Positions 15,679 through 24,761 are shown, counted from the first letter of the stretch. The stretch: 52,500 bases of DNA from Nostoc sphaeroides (GCF_003443655.1 NZ_CP031941.1:1-52500); one strand, 5' to 3'. Numbers and translations are program-made. Notes: generated by a model from the sequence alone, not told the origin.

Positions 15679-15990
15679 ATGGCACGGCCACCTATCCATC
15701 CTGGAAAAATTCTTGCTGATGAGCTTCATGAATTGCAAATGAGCGCAAGTGAGTTAGCACGTATTCTTCATGTACCAACAAATCGCATTACTGAAATAAT
15801 TAATGGTGAACGGGCAATTACTGCTGACACAGCATTACGATTAGGGCAATGGTTTGGTACTGGTGCCCAGTTATGGATGAATTTACAAAAAAATTATGAG
15901 CTTAGACTAGCTGAAGAAAAAATGGGTGAAGAAATTCAGGCAACTATTTCACCTCGGATATTACCTGAGTACAAACAAGTCAAGGCATAA
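15679..15990 (+). CDS. higA: HigA-like antitoxin (XRE-type HTH)
   Basis: A 103-residue protein with the canonical HigA opening RPPIHPGKILADEL and a helix-turn-helix (SASELARILHVPTNRITEIINGERAITADTALRLG) followed by WMNLQKNYEL. It should bind HigB and repress its own operon. A strong AAAGGAGAA ribosome site precedes the ATG, consistent with more antitoxin than toxin being made. Confidence 0.93.
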   Translation: MARPPIHPGKILADELHELQMSASELARILHVPTNRITEIINGERAITADTALRLGQWFGTGAQLWMNLQKNYELRLAEEKMGEEIQATISPRILPEYKQVKA

Positions 15991-16022
15991 AAAAATTGAA
16001 TCTTCGATTTTTTTGGATAGAT

Positions 16023-16054
16023 AGCAAGAAACTTTGACACATTGTTTCTTACTG
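16023..16054. repeat. Left flanking direct repeat of the hicAB cassette
   Basis: A 32-bp sequence that matches 16575-16606 at 29 of 32 positions, in the same orientation. It is itself an imperfect palindrome: AGCAAGAAAC and GTTTCTTACT separated by 12 bases. Confidence 0.8.
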
Positions 16055-16081
16055 TGGCGATCGCATCTGTTAAGAAAACCA

Positions 16082-16294
16082 ATGCCAAAGAAAATCCGGG
16101 AACTGAAGCAAATGCTTTCCCAAGTAGGTTTTATAGAAGTCCCAGGAAAAGGAAGTCATACCAACTGGGTGCATCCCCTCTATAGTGAAAAAATCACAAT
16201 TTCAGGCAAAGATGGAGCAGATGCTAAACGCTACCAAGAGAAGGAAGTGAAACAGGCAATTGAGGAAGTAGAAGGGAAAGAAAAAGATGAGTAA
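16082..16294 (+). CDS. hicA: HicA-like toxin
   Basis: From the ATG at 16082 this is a 70-residue HicA protein. The signature GKGSHTNWVHP carries the catalytic His (H26) of this dsRNA-binding-fold mRNA interferase. It is followed by SEKITISGKDGADAKRYQEKEVKQAI, which resembles the usual substrate-binding stretch. An upstream in-frame start at 16034 would add residues read from the flanking direct repeat, so I reject it. The stop codon overlaps the hicB start by eight bases, so the two are co-translated. Confidence 0.9.
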   Translation: MPKKIRELKQMLSQVGFIEVPGKGSHTNWVHPLYSEKITISGKDGADAKRYQEKEVKQAIEEVEGKEKDE

Positions 16295-16505
16295 GCTTAA
16301 GTACCAAATGATTATTCAGTGGTCTGATGAAGATGATTGCTTCTTAGTAGGATTCCCTGATTTTGCAGGACAACGCTGGCGGACTCACGGGGATACTTAC
16401 GAGTTGGCGGTGGCAAATGGAATTGAAGCTTTAGAGTCTCTAATTATTGCTTACGAAGCTGTCGGTGATCCACTTCCAGAACCAACAGTAAGTAGTGTGT
16501 GCTAA
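16287..16505 (+). CDS. hicB: HicB-like antitoxin
   Basis: A 72-residue protein with the partially degraded RNase H-like HicB core: YQMIIQWSDEDDCFLVGFPDF, then THGDTYELAVANGIEALESLIIAYEAVGDPLPEP. No DNA-binding C-terminal domain is attached, so it is the short HicB form that neutralises HicA by binding. Together with hicA it forms a tight overlapping operon. Confidence 0.9.
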   Translation: MSKLKYQMIIQWSDEDDCFLVGFPDFAGQRWRTHGDTYELAVANGIEALESLIIAYEAVGDPLPEPTVSSVC

Positions 16506-16574
16506 CGCAATTTACTTTAATACAGACATTTTAACGGTTAATGCTACTCCATTTACCCGAACAAATGTTCAGGC

Positions 16575-16606
16575 AGCAAGAAACTTTTACACATTGTTTT
16601 CTACTG
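16575..16606. repeat. Right flanking direct repeat of the hicAB cassette
   Basis: Pairs with 16023-16054 (29 of 32 bases). The two copies bracket hicAB and nothing else. Confidence 0.8.
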
Positions 16607-16625
16607 CCTGTTTTTGCTATCTATA

Positions 16626-17069
16626 TCAATTAGCTTTAACATTCAGCGCGTATTCTTTAAACCTTTCCAAATCAGCTTGAATTGTCGATTCAACTATCCG
16701 CCCCAAAAACAAGTTATCCATAATTTTGCCAAGAATACCGGGGATAGCGTAGGAAATGGTCATTTTAACAATGCTACTATTGTTGCGATCGTAAAAGCGA
16801 ATCGCTCCCTGATTCGGCAAACCATCAATGGATTCCCATTGGATAATTTGGTTGGGAACAACTTTGAGAATTCGGGATTTCCAAGTAAATTCTAGACTGC
16901 CCGTCTTCAGCTTCCAAAGAGATATATCTGGATTATCTGGCGGAATTTTCACCGAATCAATCCACTTCATCCACCGGGGCATTTGCTCCAAATCAGACCA
17001 GAGGCTCCATACTAAATCTATGGGAGCGTCTACTTCTACCTGCACAGTATGCTCTAACCAGTCTGACAT
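16626..17069 (-). CDS. SRPBCC family protein (cyclase/dehydrase type), partner of zds
   Basis: A 147-residue START/Bet v1-fold protein. The pattern VQVEVDAPIDLVWSLWSDLEQMPRWMKWIDSV is the COQ10/cyclase-dehydrase opening, followed by WESIDGLPNQGAIRF and a C-terminal amphipathic helix. Such proteins bind lipids or other hydrophobic ligands. It lies 68 bases downstream of zeta-carotene desaturase on the same strand, the arrangement known in cyanobacteria, so it may help carotenoid or quinone handling (inference). Confidence 0.88.
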   Translation of the reverse strand: MSDWLEHTVQVEVDAPIDLVWSLWSDLEQMPRWMKWIDSVKIPPDNPDISLWKLKTGSLEFTWKSRILKVVPNQIIQWESIDGLPNQGAIRFYDRNNSSIVKMTISYAIPGILGKIMDNLFLGRIVESTIQADLERFKEYALNVKAN

Positions 17070-17074
17070 TTCTA

Positions 17075-17137
17075 CTTCTTCCTTTGCGCTCTTTGCGCCC
17101 TTTGCGGTAGCCTGCGGTAAGCCACTGCGTGTCTACG
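17075..17137. repeat. Small dispersed repeat between zds and its SRPBCC neighbour
   Basis: Contains GCGCTCTTTGCGCCCTTTGC and the palindrome GGTAGCCTGCGGTAAGCC, related to 1791-1812. Such units are scattered in Nostoc intergenic DNA. Confidence 0.6.
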
Positions 17138-18577
17138 TTATTTCTTCAAACTCTCCAAAATCACTTTTGCAGCTCGCCGTCCAGAAATAGTAGCACCTTC
17201 CATGCTGTCGATGTAATCTTGCTGAGTATAACTCCCTGCAAGGAAGAAATTATCTACTGGTGTCTTTTGGTTGGGACGGTACGCATCCATCCCTGGCGCT
17301 TCTCGGTAAAGAGACTGAGCAAGTTTTACCACACTGTACCAAGTCATATTTAACTCCCGTGACGAGGGAAACAGTTCATGCACTTGCTTGAGGACATGCT
17401 GGGCGATCGCTTCATTACTTTGGGCAATAAACGGATCTCCCGGTGTCAGCACTAGCTGTAACAATGAACCCTGTCCTGGGCGATAATAATCAGCAGGGCT
17501 AGTCAACGCTAAATCGGCAAAACAAGAAAAGTCCGCATCGGCTGTGTACAGCAAATTATCAATTCCAGCCGCGTGATTTAACTGTTTACGTTGCTCTCCA
17601 TCGTTAAGTTCAGTTACCCAACCATCGAAGCGTAGCTGCACTGTAGCCACTGGCACTGCATCCAGTTTGTAAATATTGTCAAATTCTGACCACTTACGCC
17701 ACTCGTGGGGTAGGATGCGTTGAATTCCTGGAACATCACAGGCAAAGACATAAGCATCAGCAGTGACAGTTTCTACTGTATCACCTTGGGCAATTACTAT
17801 ACCGGTGACGCGGGTTTGTTCGTCTAACTCAGTAAATTGAATTTCCCGAACTTGCCGACGCGTATAAACTTTGGTGCCTCTAACTTCTAAGTATTCCAGA
17901 ATGGGCTTGTGCAAATATTCAGATGGAGAACCTTCCAGCATTCGCAAAACTGAGGCTTCAGTTCTAACTGCAAATAACTGGAATATCGTTAACATACAAC
18001 GGGCAGACATATTTTCGCAGTCAATAAACCCCAATGCGTAGGCAATGGGGTTCCACAACCGCTTGATGCTGCCATTACTCCCACCGTGACTGCGGAACCA
18101 ATCAGCAAAGCTAACTTTATCTAATTTGCGGATGGTTTTCATCGCTCCGTTAAAGTCTACCAACCCGCGAACTATAGGACTAGTACCCAAAGCGATCGCA
18201 TTTTGCAACTTATCCTGCAACGATAGTTGGGAAGTAGTGAAAAATGCCTTTAAGCCATTGAAAGGCGCACCTGTAAAGAAGCGAAAATCTAAACCACCAG
18301 TGCGCCCCCCTTTATTAATAAAAGTGTGGGTATGTTCCTTGAGGCGTAAGTTTTCTAACACCCCCACTTTCTTCATCAAGTCAAATAGTTGGTAGTAGCA
18401 GCCGAAAAATACATGCAAACCCATTTCTAGATGGTTGCCATCTCCATCAACCCAACTGCCAACTTTACCACCCACAAACGGACGAGACTCAAAAATCTCT
18501 ACTTCACAACCAGCATCAGCTAAATCTACTGCGGTTGCTAGCCCAGCCAGTCCCGCACCTACGATTGCAACACGCAT
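17138..18577 (-). CDS. zds: Zeta-carotene desaturase (plant type)
   Basis: A 479-residue FAD-dependent desaturase that converts zeta-carotene to lycopene in the thylakoid or plasma membrane. The N-terminal dinucleotide fold [18 protein letters not shown] binds FAD, and [16 protein letters not shown] is the phytoene-desaturase-family second motif. The central [17 protein letters not shown] and C-terminal [26 protein letters not shown] segments are characteristic of Zds (CrtQ) rather than Pds. Length is normal. The SRPBCC gene follows directly. Confidence 0.96.
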   Translation of the reverse strand: MRVAIVGAGLAGLATAVDLADAGCEVEIFESRPFVGGKVGSWVDGDGNHLEMGLHVFFGCYYQLFDLMKKVGVLENLRLKEHTHTFINKGGRTGGLDFRFFTGAPFNGLKAFFTTSQLSLQDKLQNAIALGTSPIVRGLVDFNGAMKTIRKLDKVSFADWFRSHGGSNGSIKRLWNPIAYALGFIDCENMSARCMLTIFQLFAVRTEASVLRMLEGSPSEYLHKPILEYLEVRGTKVYTRRQVREIQFTELDEQTRVTGIVIAQGDTVETVTADAYVFACDVPGIQRILPHEWRKWSEFDNIYKLDAVPVATVQLRFDGWVTELNDGEQRKQLNHAAGIDNLLYTADADFSCFADLALTSPADYYRPGQGSLLQLVLTPGDPFIAQSNEAIAQHVLKQVHELFPSSRELNMTWYSVVKLAQSLYREAPGMDAYRPNQKTPVDNFFLAGSYTQQDYIDSMEGATISGRRAAKVILESLKK

Positions 18578-18851
18578 TCCGTCGTTCCTTTTCAGTTTCT
18601 TTACAGATTGTAACTGGGTTGGTGTCGGAATTTGCTACTTAATATCAACTCCACCAGCATATTAAAGCATGGCTTTGTCGATACTAAAACCTTTTTGATC
18701 GCTCGTTTTAGTCCGGGCAATTGACCAGACGCGAGAAAAGCGCGTCTGTATCAGCTAGACAAACTCTTGCCCATAGCGGCGGACTCCAAAAAGTATCATA
18801 GCTATTTTTTCGTAACAAAGCAGTTATCTGGTAAGTCGTAAAAGCAACTTC
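18578..18851. other. Intergenic region upstream of zds
   Basis: No gene seen. GACGCGAGAAAAGCGCGTC (18728-18746) forms a short hairpin. The zds promoter should lie in the left part. Confidence 0.5.
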
Positions 18852-19022
18852 TTACTTATTTACATCTTTGTCGTCATCGGAGACAGGCAAACTTCTAATC
18901 AGTTCCCGAATCACATCGGTTGCGGGTCTACCTGTTTGTTGACAATATTTTTCTAGCTTTTCCGCTTCCTGTGTTGCGAGATTGACAGTTATACGTTTAA
19001 CAGCCCATTTTTTGTTTGTCAT
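18852..19022 (-). CDS. Ribbon-helix-helix (CopG/Arc-like) small protein, 56 residues
   Basis: The reading frame starts at the ATG complementary to 19020-19022 and ends with TAA at 18852-18854. The protein begins MTNKKWAVKRITVNLATQEA, continues EKLEKYCQQTGRPATDVIRE and ends in LIRSLPVSDDDKDVNK. This matches the ribbon-helix-helix pattern: one basic strand (KRITVNL), then two helices with the turn TGRPATDVIRELIR. It is probably a DNA-binding regulator or an antitoxin-like protein. No toxin gene adjoins it. An alternative ATG lies two codons upstream. Confidence 0.75.
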   Translation of the reverse strand: MTNKKWAVKRITVNLATQEAEKLEKYCQQTGRPATDVIRELIRSLPVSDDDKDVNK

Positions 19023-20483
19023 TATCATGCTATCTGCTGGATATTTAGATCGTCGAAAGATTTTAAATTAAAGAGGGAACCGATAAGGTTATCAGAATTT
19101 GTCTCACGAAACAAGTAATATCATTAATATTAAAAATGTTCGTTTTGTCAAAGTATTCATCATTTCCTAAAAAAATTAAAAACCTACACTTTATTTGTTA
19201 CTGTTGTGACATGATAAAGACCACATAGTTGCTTTTGAAGATGATAACGCTACTAATAGCATGAGTAAAGCCTGACAATGAAATTTTATGAATTTGAGAC
19301 ACCTACTGTTGACTCAATCAAGATTTCCAAAGTTATTCTCTATCGGAAGTATTTAACCTTCTCTCTTAACCAAGTTAGCCAAACCCACTTGCAGAGAACA
19401 TCTAGGATAACACCAGAAAATAAAACTTCAGAATCATTATCATGCTGAAATGCTTGTCTAAAGGCGGGTTCCAATCGTCTATAGAGGTCGCAAATAATCA
19501 CTTAAAAGTAGGCAAATAAGCGATCGCTCTAAAACAAACACCCATCTGCACCCATTACTGTAACCATGAAGTTAAGAGCTAGTTGAACGGTTATGAATTT
19601 TGGCTGCCCTCGATCAAGCTGATTGCTTCTTTGCGCCAATATAGTAACCACCAAAAAGGGTATAAGACTCAGTTTTCTGGGTGTAAATAGCTGACTTGTT
19701 TGGTAAAATTTAACAGTATCATCTGTAATTTTACACAGATAAATGCTTGTTAAACAGATATGATGTTACTTGACTGTTGCCGATAACAATATTTTATTTT
19801 TGTTTCATGCTTTTACACTAACTCGCCGTAAAAATACGATGCAATCTGAGATGTGTTTTATCTTCTCTCTAGCGATATACTTTGTCTTAAACTCAGTGAG
19901 TTTTTTTCAATTCATAGTATTTATCTATGGAAAGGTTAGACAAATCGTTTTTTGTGCCAGAAGTTAGGCAGTAAAATTTTCACAAGTAAAAAATTAATTA
20001 CTGCCAATAAATTTTGATTTGCAAACATTTATTAGTTACTAAATATACTCATAAAAGCAATTTGAGATTTCATTTCTTCCATTATGTGTTCATTATAGCC
20101 ATTACTTATACACTTTAAATAATCTTCATTTAGAGACTAAATAAACTCATTCTCATCCTTTATAAAGGAATTACAAAGAAAAAGATGTTTTCTGAGATTT
20201 TGCTTAATTATATTGATATATAAAAAGATGAAAACTCAAAAAGTGGTTAAAAAAATATTTCGATATCTAAGTACTTTACCTAGCTTTTATTAAATAGAGC
20301 TTTGCAAATAATTTTTGAGCGTTCTGTACTGATTTATACTGGTAAATATCTAGATGAAATGACTGAAAAAATTTCAAAATACAGCTACTTCATGAAATTG
20401 AGGTAAAGTTAGCTTCTAATCATTAGTCACCTACGGCTGTTAACATGACATATACATACAGCAGAATTCAGAGAGAACTCTAA
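19023..20483. other. 1.46 kb AT-rich stretch with almost no genes
   Basis: I see no convincing gene. The only candidate is the 56-codon frame at 19278-19448. A few short hairpins occur, for instance ATCTGT...ACAGAT near 19720-19742. No tandem repeats. Confidence 0.5.
19278..19448 (+). CDS. Possible small protein of 56 residues
   Basis: Starts at ATG 19278 with MKFYEFETPTVDSIKISKVI and ends at TGA 19446-19448. The N-terminal half is amphipathic and protein-like, while the rest is rich in Ser and Thr. There is no clear ribosome site (TAAAGCCTGACA precedes). I do not recognise it. It could be a remnant of a longer gene. Confidence 0.3.
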   Translation: MKFYEFETPTVDSIKISKVILYRKYLTFSLNQVSQTHLQRTSRITPENKTSESLSC

Positions 20484-20636
20484 GAGGATGTTTGAAAAGT
20501 ATCAAATATTTGTTGATCCACCCTAACCCCCCTTAAAAAAGGGGGGATAAGAGTCTTAAAGTCCCCCAATTTATCGGCGGGTTGGGGGGATCAATAAGTG
20601 CCTAAAATCATAGCCAACCACTTTTTAAACAACCTC
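20484..20636. mobile_element. MITE family 2, copy B (153 bp) with TAA target duplication
   Basis: GAGGATGTTTGAAAAGT at the left end pairs with ACTTTTTAAACAACCTC at the right. TAA is duplicated at 20481-20483 and 20637-20639. The interior holds CCCCCCTTAAAAAAGGGGGG and a GGGTTGGGGGGATC tract. Confidence 0.85.
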
Positions 20637-20651
20637 TAAGCTAAAGGAAAA

Positions 20652-20685
20652 TCCAGAGCAGAGGTTTGCTCTGCTCTGGATTTTT
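20652..20685. terminator. Strong bidirectional rho-independent terminator
   Basis: TCCAGAGCAGAG and CTCTGCTCTGGA form a perfect 12-bp stem with loop GTTTG, followed by TTTTT on the plus strand and TTTTCC on the minus strand. No gene ends close to it on either side. The nearest minus-strand gene ends at 21778, more than 1 kb away and separated by inserted repeats. Confidence 0.85.
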
Positions 20686-20749
20686 CAATTCAGTAATCCT
20701 AAAAGTTCCTCCAGCATTACTAGACCTCTTGCAAAAGTCCCTAATACCC

Positions 20750-20851
20750 CAATACGGTTCAGTTAAGGATTTTTGGTACTAATTTTAGACCTGTAGAGAC
20801 GCGAAATTTCGCGTCTTTACCAAGGTTTTTGGGCTTAACTGAACTGTATTG
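20750..20851. mobile_element. MITE family 1, copy 2 (102 bp)
   Basis: The ends are CAATACGGTTCAGTTAAG and CTTAACTGAACTGTATTG. The flanks CCTAATACCC (20740-20749) and CTTAATACCC (20852-20861) match at 9 of 10 bases. The core is AGACGCGAAATTTCGCGTCT. Same orientation as copy 4. Confidence 0.9.
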
Positions 20852-21030
20852 CTTAATACCCCACCCCCAACCCCTCCCCTTATTAAGGGGATGGGAGACA
20901 AAGCGTAGCTTTGTCCGGGTGGGGTTCTTATTTTGGATTTATGCAAAAGGTCTACTGAATGGATGCAGTTGGTGTACTTCACCGACTTGAAATCCACTGG
21001 AAATGTGGATTGCAAAGTGCTGCACCCTAA

Positions 21031-21410
21031 GAGGATGTTTGGAAAGTCGTTAAGTACAGGACTTACGCAAAAATTGCCGAAAAGCTTAATTTATCGAACC
21101 GCCAGACGCTCGATGACTCGCTACCGCTTCGCTATCGCGCTTCGCGTCTCCAACAGTTGACGCCATCGCGCAGCGTCTCGTTAGAGAAGAACGCCTTCTC
21201 TAACGAGAGGCTTCGCCAACGCGTAGCGTCTCGTAGAGAAGAATTCGTAGAGTGTGCGTAAGTCCTAAAGTATACTAAAAACCCCGCTTCCATTACTCTC
21301 CCCGAAAGGTCGAGAGGCTTTGAATTCCCCCTTAGAGTGTCGGGAAGGGGGTCAGGGGGTTAGGTCTTTGATGACTTTGATGTTTCGCATAATATTTTTC
21401 AAACATCTTT
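21031..21410. mobile_element. MITE family 2, copy C (380 bp), carrying a nested element
   Basis: The left end GAGGATGTTTGGAAAGTC and the right end TTTTTCAAACATCTTT are inverted, flanked by TAA at 21028-21030 and 21411-21413. The size exceeds copies A and B because a second palindromic element occupies 21058-21266. Confidence 0.8.
21058..21266. mobile_element. Palindromic element nested in MITE copy C
   Basis: Ends are AGGACTTACGCAA and GTGCGTAAGTCCT. Inside are several CGCTTCGCGTCTC and GAGACGCTACGCG-like modules and the palindrome TTAGAGAAGAACGCCTTCTCTAA. A related end (GCGACTTACGCAAAAA) occurs at 1666-1681. Confidence 0.75.
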
Positions 21411-21429
21411 TAAGAGCTACGCAAATGAA

Positions 21430-21515
21430 GAGTGCTGAGTGAAAAGATCACCCACCAAGGTTGAGGCAAATACAAATGCAAAAATCCTGAGTACTTTTTA
21501 CTTCACTCAGCACTC
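21430..21515. repeat. Inverted repeat next to MITE copy C
   Basis: GAGTGCTGAGTGAAAAG pairs with CTTTTTACTTCACTCAGCACTC, with a four-base bulge. The interior is unrelated to the other elements. It could be another miniature element or a long hairpin. Confidence 0.65.
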
Positions 21516-21777
21516 AGTTTGTAAACAGAAGAGGGGTAAAGCTTTCCCTTTTTCCTCTCCCGAATGCAGTTTTAGTTAATACGTGAATCAAATACACATT
21601 AACTAACAGTATTTTGCAAGTAAGTGAGGTACAAAGTGTAGGATTTACGCATCAGATATAAGGAGTTTCTACCTGCTGCCTCAAAACCCATAGCTTTGTA
21701 CTTCATGCAAAAGAAAACTGCTGTAATTTCTCATAATAATCACAATTTGAGATTGAGGATTGGGGGAATTGGTGCAA

Positions 21778-23416
21778 CTATTCAAATTTAAGTTGGGGCA
21801 TCAGTTGAAGAGTGCCAATACCTAAATCTTTAGGTGAAAGCGATCGCGCTTCAAACAAAGCCATCATATCTCGTAACTGAGGATTGCCACGAGAAGCTCC
21901 GGTTAGCCCTTTGGCAATGATTAAGCCACAGTAGCCCTTAGTATTTTTACAGCGCTGATTCCATTTTTTGCGGGCTTCTACATGAATCGGATCTTCATCT
22001 AAAAATTCCCCAAATAGGAACAATTCGCCATTTTGAGTTTGTAATAAACCCAGGTCGTAGCGATCGCCATCAAAGGGGTCGGCACCTGGATTAAAGCAAA
22101 TAGCTCTCAGTCCGCCTGTTGCTTCAATTCTTTCAATTACAGTCTTAGCCTTGGGGCGGGAAGTTTGAATTAAAATCACCGGCAAACCGTCACCCACTTG
22201 TTTTATTTCACCAGCCTGATGATAGCTGACTCCCTTTCGCAAGTACTCCAACATTTCCCAGGACACCACACCTAAGCTGAGGAAAGAATCTTCTGGTATT
22301 AAGTCATCTTGCAATGATTGGAAATTTGGGGAGTCAAGGTTTTCCATATCCTCGTCATCGACATCAAAGCCTGCCATTTCCTCTAATTCTGCTGCTAACT
22401 GTGGCATGGTAGAGACTGTAACAGGCAGAGATTTAGTTGCTTCTTCCGATTGCGGCAGAGAAATGCGATAGCGACGGCTGAGGGTAGGAAAGATGTCCTC
22501 ATGAAGCTGGCGACGGTGATCGCGAATAAAGCGGCTTAGACTTTCGATCGCAACGAAGATTACCAGTGCTTCTTCGTCATACAAAACAGACCGTAGTCCT
22601 TCTAAGGGGTGGATATTACCGAAGGTGGGATCAATTTCTGATAATGGCAGATCCGCCAAATCACTTTCTTCATCCTCATCTTCATCGATTTCATCGCTAC
22701 TCTCAAAGGTGAGAAATAAGCAATCTTGCTTGAGGAACGCTTCTTCTAGATGCTCAGTTGATTCTTGATCCGTTAAAACTGCGGCGCGAAACTGTTTTAA
22801 AGACTCTTCTGAGCGATAAAACAAAATCCCATACTCCATTCCCAGCATTCCCATGACTGAGGCGTAGAGTGTGCCAACATCCCACTTATTAATCTCGATT
22901 GACAAAATTTGCTGTTCTTCCAAAAATTCCCAAGGTGCTGCTTGCCAAATTGCAAATGCTTTCTCTCGCAAGATTTGTGCATACTGTGGGGGTAAGTCGG
23001 GGGTTTGACTATCGAGGATATCAGCGAACCCACGAAACAGTTCGTCAATTAAAGGCAGTTCTGGTGCGTAGTCAATGGCAATATCTAAATCTTGCAGCAC
23101 CCCCCGCAGGTAAAATTGGATCTCCCGGTCTTTGACTACAATTCTTTGGGGTCTGGCAGGTCTTGCCGGACTGTGGGGATGCTCCATTGCTTGCATTAAA
23201 GTCCGAACTATTGCTTCTGGCCCGATATCTGAAGCTACCACGTCCATTCCTCGAACCATACCTTGGGAGTAATCTACCCAAAGGATGCATTCTCCCTTTT
23301 TCTCATCTGAATGCTGGTTTGGTGATGACAACGGACGGCGAATCGCCCTCCCATACAGAAGGAATTTGAGTTAATTTCTTCAACCGACGACTGGTAGAGC
23401 GATTAAAACTTGTCAT
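21778..23416 (-). CDS. Conserved cyanobacterial protein (DUF6930-like) with a frameshifted N-terminus
   Basis: The long open frame covers 21778-23331 and gives 517 residues, but it has only a TTG start. The upstream ATG (23414-23416) opens a different frame reading MTSFNRSTSRRLKKL, then QIPSVWEGD. Removing one base at 23341-23342, inside GGCGAATCGCC, joins the two as VWEGDRRPLSSP, so the gene is one with an extra base in a HIP1 site. The protein has WVDYSQGMVRGMDVV near the start, a central acidic region (DEDEDEESD) and a conserved C-terminus (RRKWNQRC-like, YCGLIIAKGLTGASRGNPQLRD). It is known from cyanobacteria, but its role is not. Either the strain has a broken gene that restarts at TTG, or the base is a sequencing error. 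Confidence 0.75.
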
Positions 23417-23744
23417 AGAGTAAGTTAATCAAAAGAAGCAATTTGGAAGTAGACTTTGGGGGATAGCACGCCTTGGATTAGGTTTTTATGGCTGCACCTG
23501 AAAGATAGTTGCTTCTGGTGACTGCTGCCAGACTTGAATTCCAAAAATACCGAATCTCTAAACACACTGAGTCTCTCAATTCTAGAATAAAAATCTTTGG
23601 CTGCTTTTAACGGAGTGTTTACAATTTGGCATCTAACGACATCTAAGCCGCTAGAATGAATACAAAAACACCAACGGCAACCCAAAGGCATTAACAAGCT
23701 GATATAGGGTAAAGCTTAAACTAATTAAGGAGTTAAAAAAGCAG

Positions 23745-24101
23745 ATGACACAAGCAATTCAGTCTCAACAACGCGGAATTCTGTTGAGCGAAGCCGCATT
23801 GCACCAGGTAAAATCCCTCCGGGACAGGCAAGGCACAGACTTCTGCTTACGGGTAGGAGTCCGTCAGGGTGGCTGTTCAGGGATGTCTTACATGATGGAC
23901 TTTGAAGACACTAGCAAGATCACCCCTCAGGATGAAGTTTTTGATTATGATGGCTTCAAAATTGTCAGCGATCGCAAGAGTCTATTATATCTCTACGGTT
24001 TAATGCTCGATTACAGCGATGCCATGATTGGCGGTGGCTTTCAATTCACTAACCCCAATGCCAACCAAACTTGTGGTTGCGGCAAGTCATTTGGGGTGTA
24101 A
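23745..24101 (+). CDS. Iron-sulfur cluster assembly protein, IscA/SufA/HesB family
   Basis: A 118-residue A-type carrier. Its three cluster-binding cysteines are visible: one in [12 protein letters not shown] and two in the C-terminal CGCGKSF. This is the shape of plastid-like SufA. It passes Fe-S clusters from the Suf scaffold to apoproteins in the cytosol. The gene stands between a repeat-free spacer and a TPR gene. A TTAAGGAG ribosome site fits the ATG. Confidence 0.93.
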   Translation: MTQAIQSQQRGILLSEAALHQVKSLRDRQGTDFCLRVGVRQGGCSGMSYMMDFEDTSKITPQDEVFDYDGFKIVSDRKSLLYLYGLMLDYSDAMIGGGFQFTNPNANQTCGCGKSFGV

Positions 24102-24104
24102 TAT

Positions 24105-24189
24105 TGTCATTTGTCATTTGTCCTCTGTCATTGGACGAAAGACAAATGACTAATACTTCGGCTTCGCTCAGTACAAGTGACCAATGACT
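24105..24189. repeat. Heptamer repeat with an inserted small dispersed repeat
   Basis: TTGTCAT and CAATGAC/TAATGAC heptamers are interrupted at 24154-24178 by a 25-bp unit that begins TACTTCGGCTTCGC and ends CAGTACAAGT. The same unit occurs with one change at 26446-26470, where it interrupts a different heptamer. Confidence 0.85.
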
Positions 24190-24606
24190 AATACAGTTGA
24201 ATCCCTATTTGATACAGGTTTAGAACGCTATAAAGCAGGAGAAGCGGTAGATTCTTTAATCCCTGTGTTTAAAGAAGTGTGCGATCGCGCCCCTAAAACT
24301 AGTGCTGCTTGGATTTGTTTGGCATGGTTATATCTACTCGATAACAAACCCAATTTGGCTTACAAAGCTGCACAGAAGGCAGTCAAGTTAAATCCCCAAG
24401 ACCCACAAGCTAGAGTCAATCTGGCCTTAGCAATGCTGGAAACAGGTCAAAAAGGTTTACGAGAACATATTGATGTAGCACAACAGCTAATGTTTGTCAA
24501 CGAAGAATGGCGGGATGAAATAAAAACCAGTATTGAAGACGGTTTCAGTAGAAAACCAGATTGGCAGAGTTTGAAAAAAGTCAAAAATTGGCTGTTTGAA
24601 GAATAA
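24184..24606 (+). CDS. TPR-repeat protein
   Basis: A 140-residue helical protein with at least two tetratricopeptide repeats: SAAWICLAWLYLLDNKPNLAYKAAQKAVKLNPQDP is a full unit, followed by ARVNLALAMLETGQKGLREHIDVAQQL. The C-terminus (RKPDWQSLKKVKNWLFEE) is charged. TPR proteins act as scaffolds; the partner here is unknown. The start overlaps the end of the heptamer repeat, whose last unit (CCAATGACTAATAC) encloses the ATG. Confidence 0.85.
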   Translation: MTNTVESLFDTGLERYKAGEAVDSLIPVFKEVCDRAPKTSAAWICLAWLYLLDNKPNLAYKAAQKAVKLNPQDPQARVNLALAMLETGQKGLREHIDVAQQLMFVNEEWRDEIKTSIEDGFSRKPDWQSLKKVKNWLFEE

Positions 24607-24608
24607 GG

Positions 24609-24757
24609 ACAGGGAGTGGGGAATAGGGAGTAGGGAGTGGAAGAGGGACAAGGAAAAATTCTTGAATAAGTCTCTTTTGTCTATCTTGTTTCTTCTAATA
24701 CCAACTCCCTATTTATCATTCCCCACTCCCCACTCCCCACTCCCCACTCCCCATTTC
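24609..24757. repeat. Complementary heptamer repeats (GGGAGTA / CCCCACT)
   Basis: GGGAGTGGGGAATAGGGAGTAGGGAG near 24613-24640 and five CCCCACT units at 24720-24752 are complementary, with a T-rich stretch between. They could form a large hairpin between the TPR and membrane-protein genes. Confidence 0.8.
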
Positions 24758-24761
24758 AATC

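Noticed and set aside
16495..16680. 61-codon frame after hicB
   Set aside because: It overlaps the flanking direct repeat and the end of the SRPBCC gene on the other strand and has no family pattern.
19770..19967. 65-codon plus-strand frame in the gene-poor stretch
   Set aside because: Composition follows the local AT content (Phe-, Ile- and Leu-rich), and it has no supporting ribosome site or recognisable motif.
23425..23697. 90-codon minus-strand frame upstream of the frameshifted gene
   Set aside because: It has many Cys and rare codons, no start signal, and it overlaps the promoter region of the IscA/SufA-like gene.
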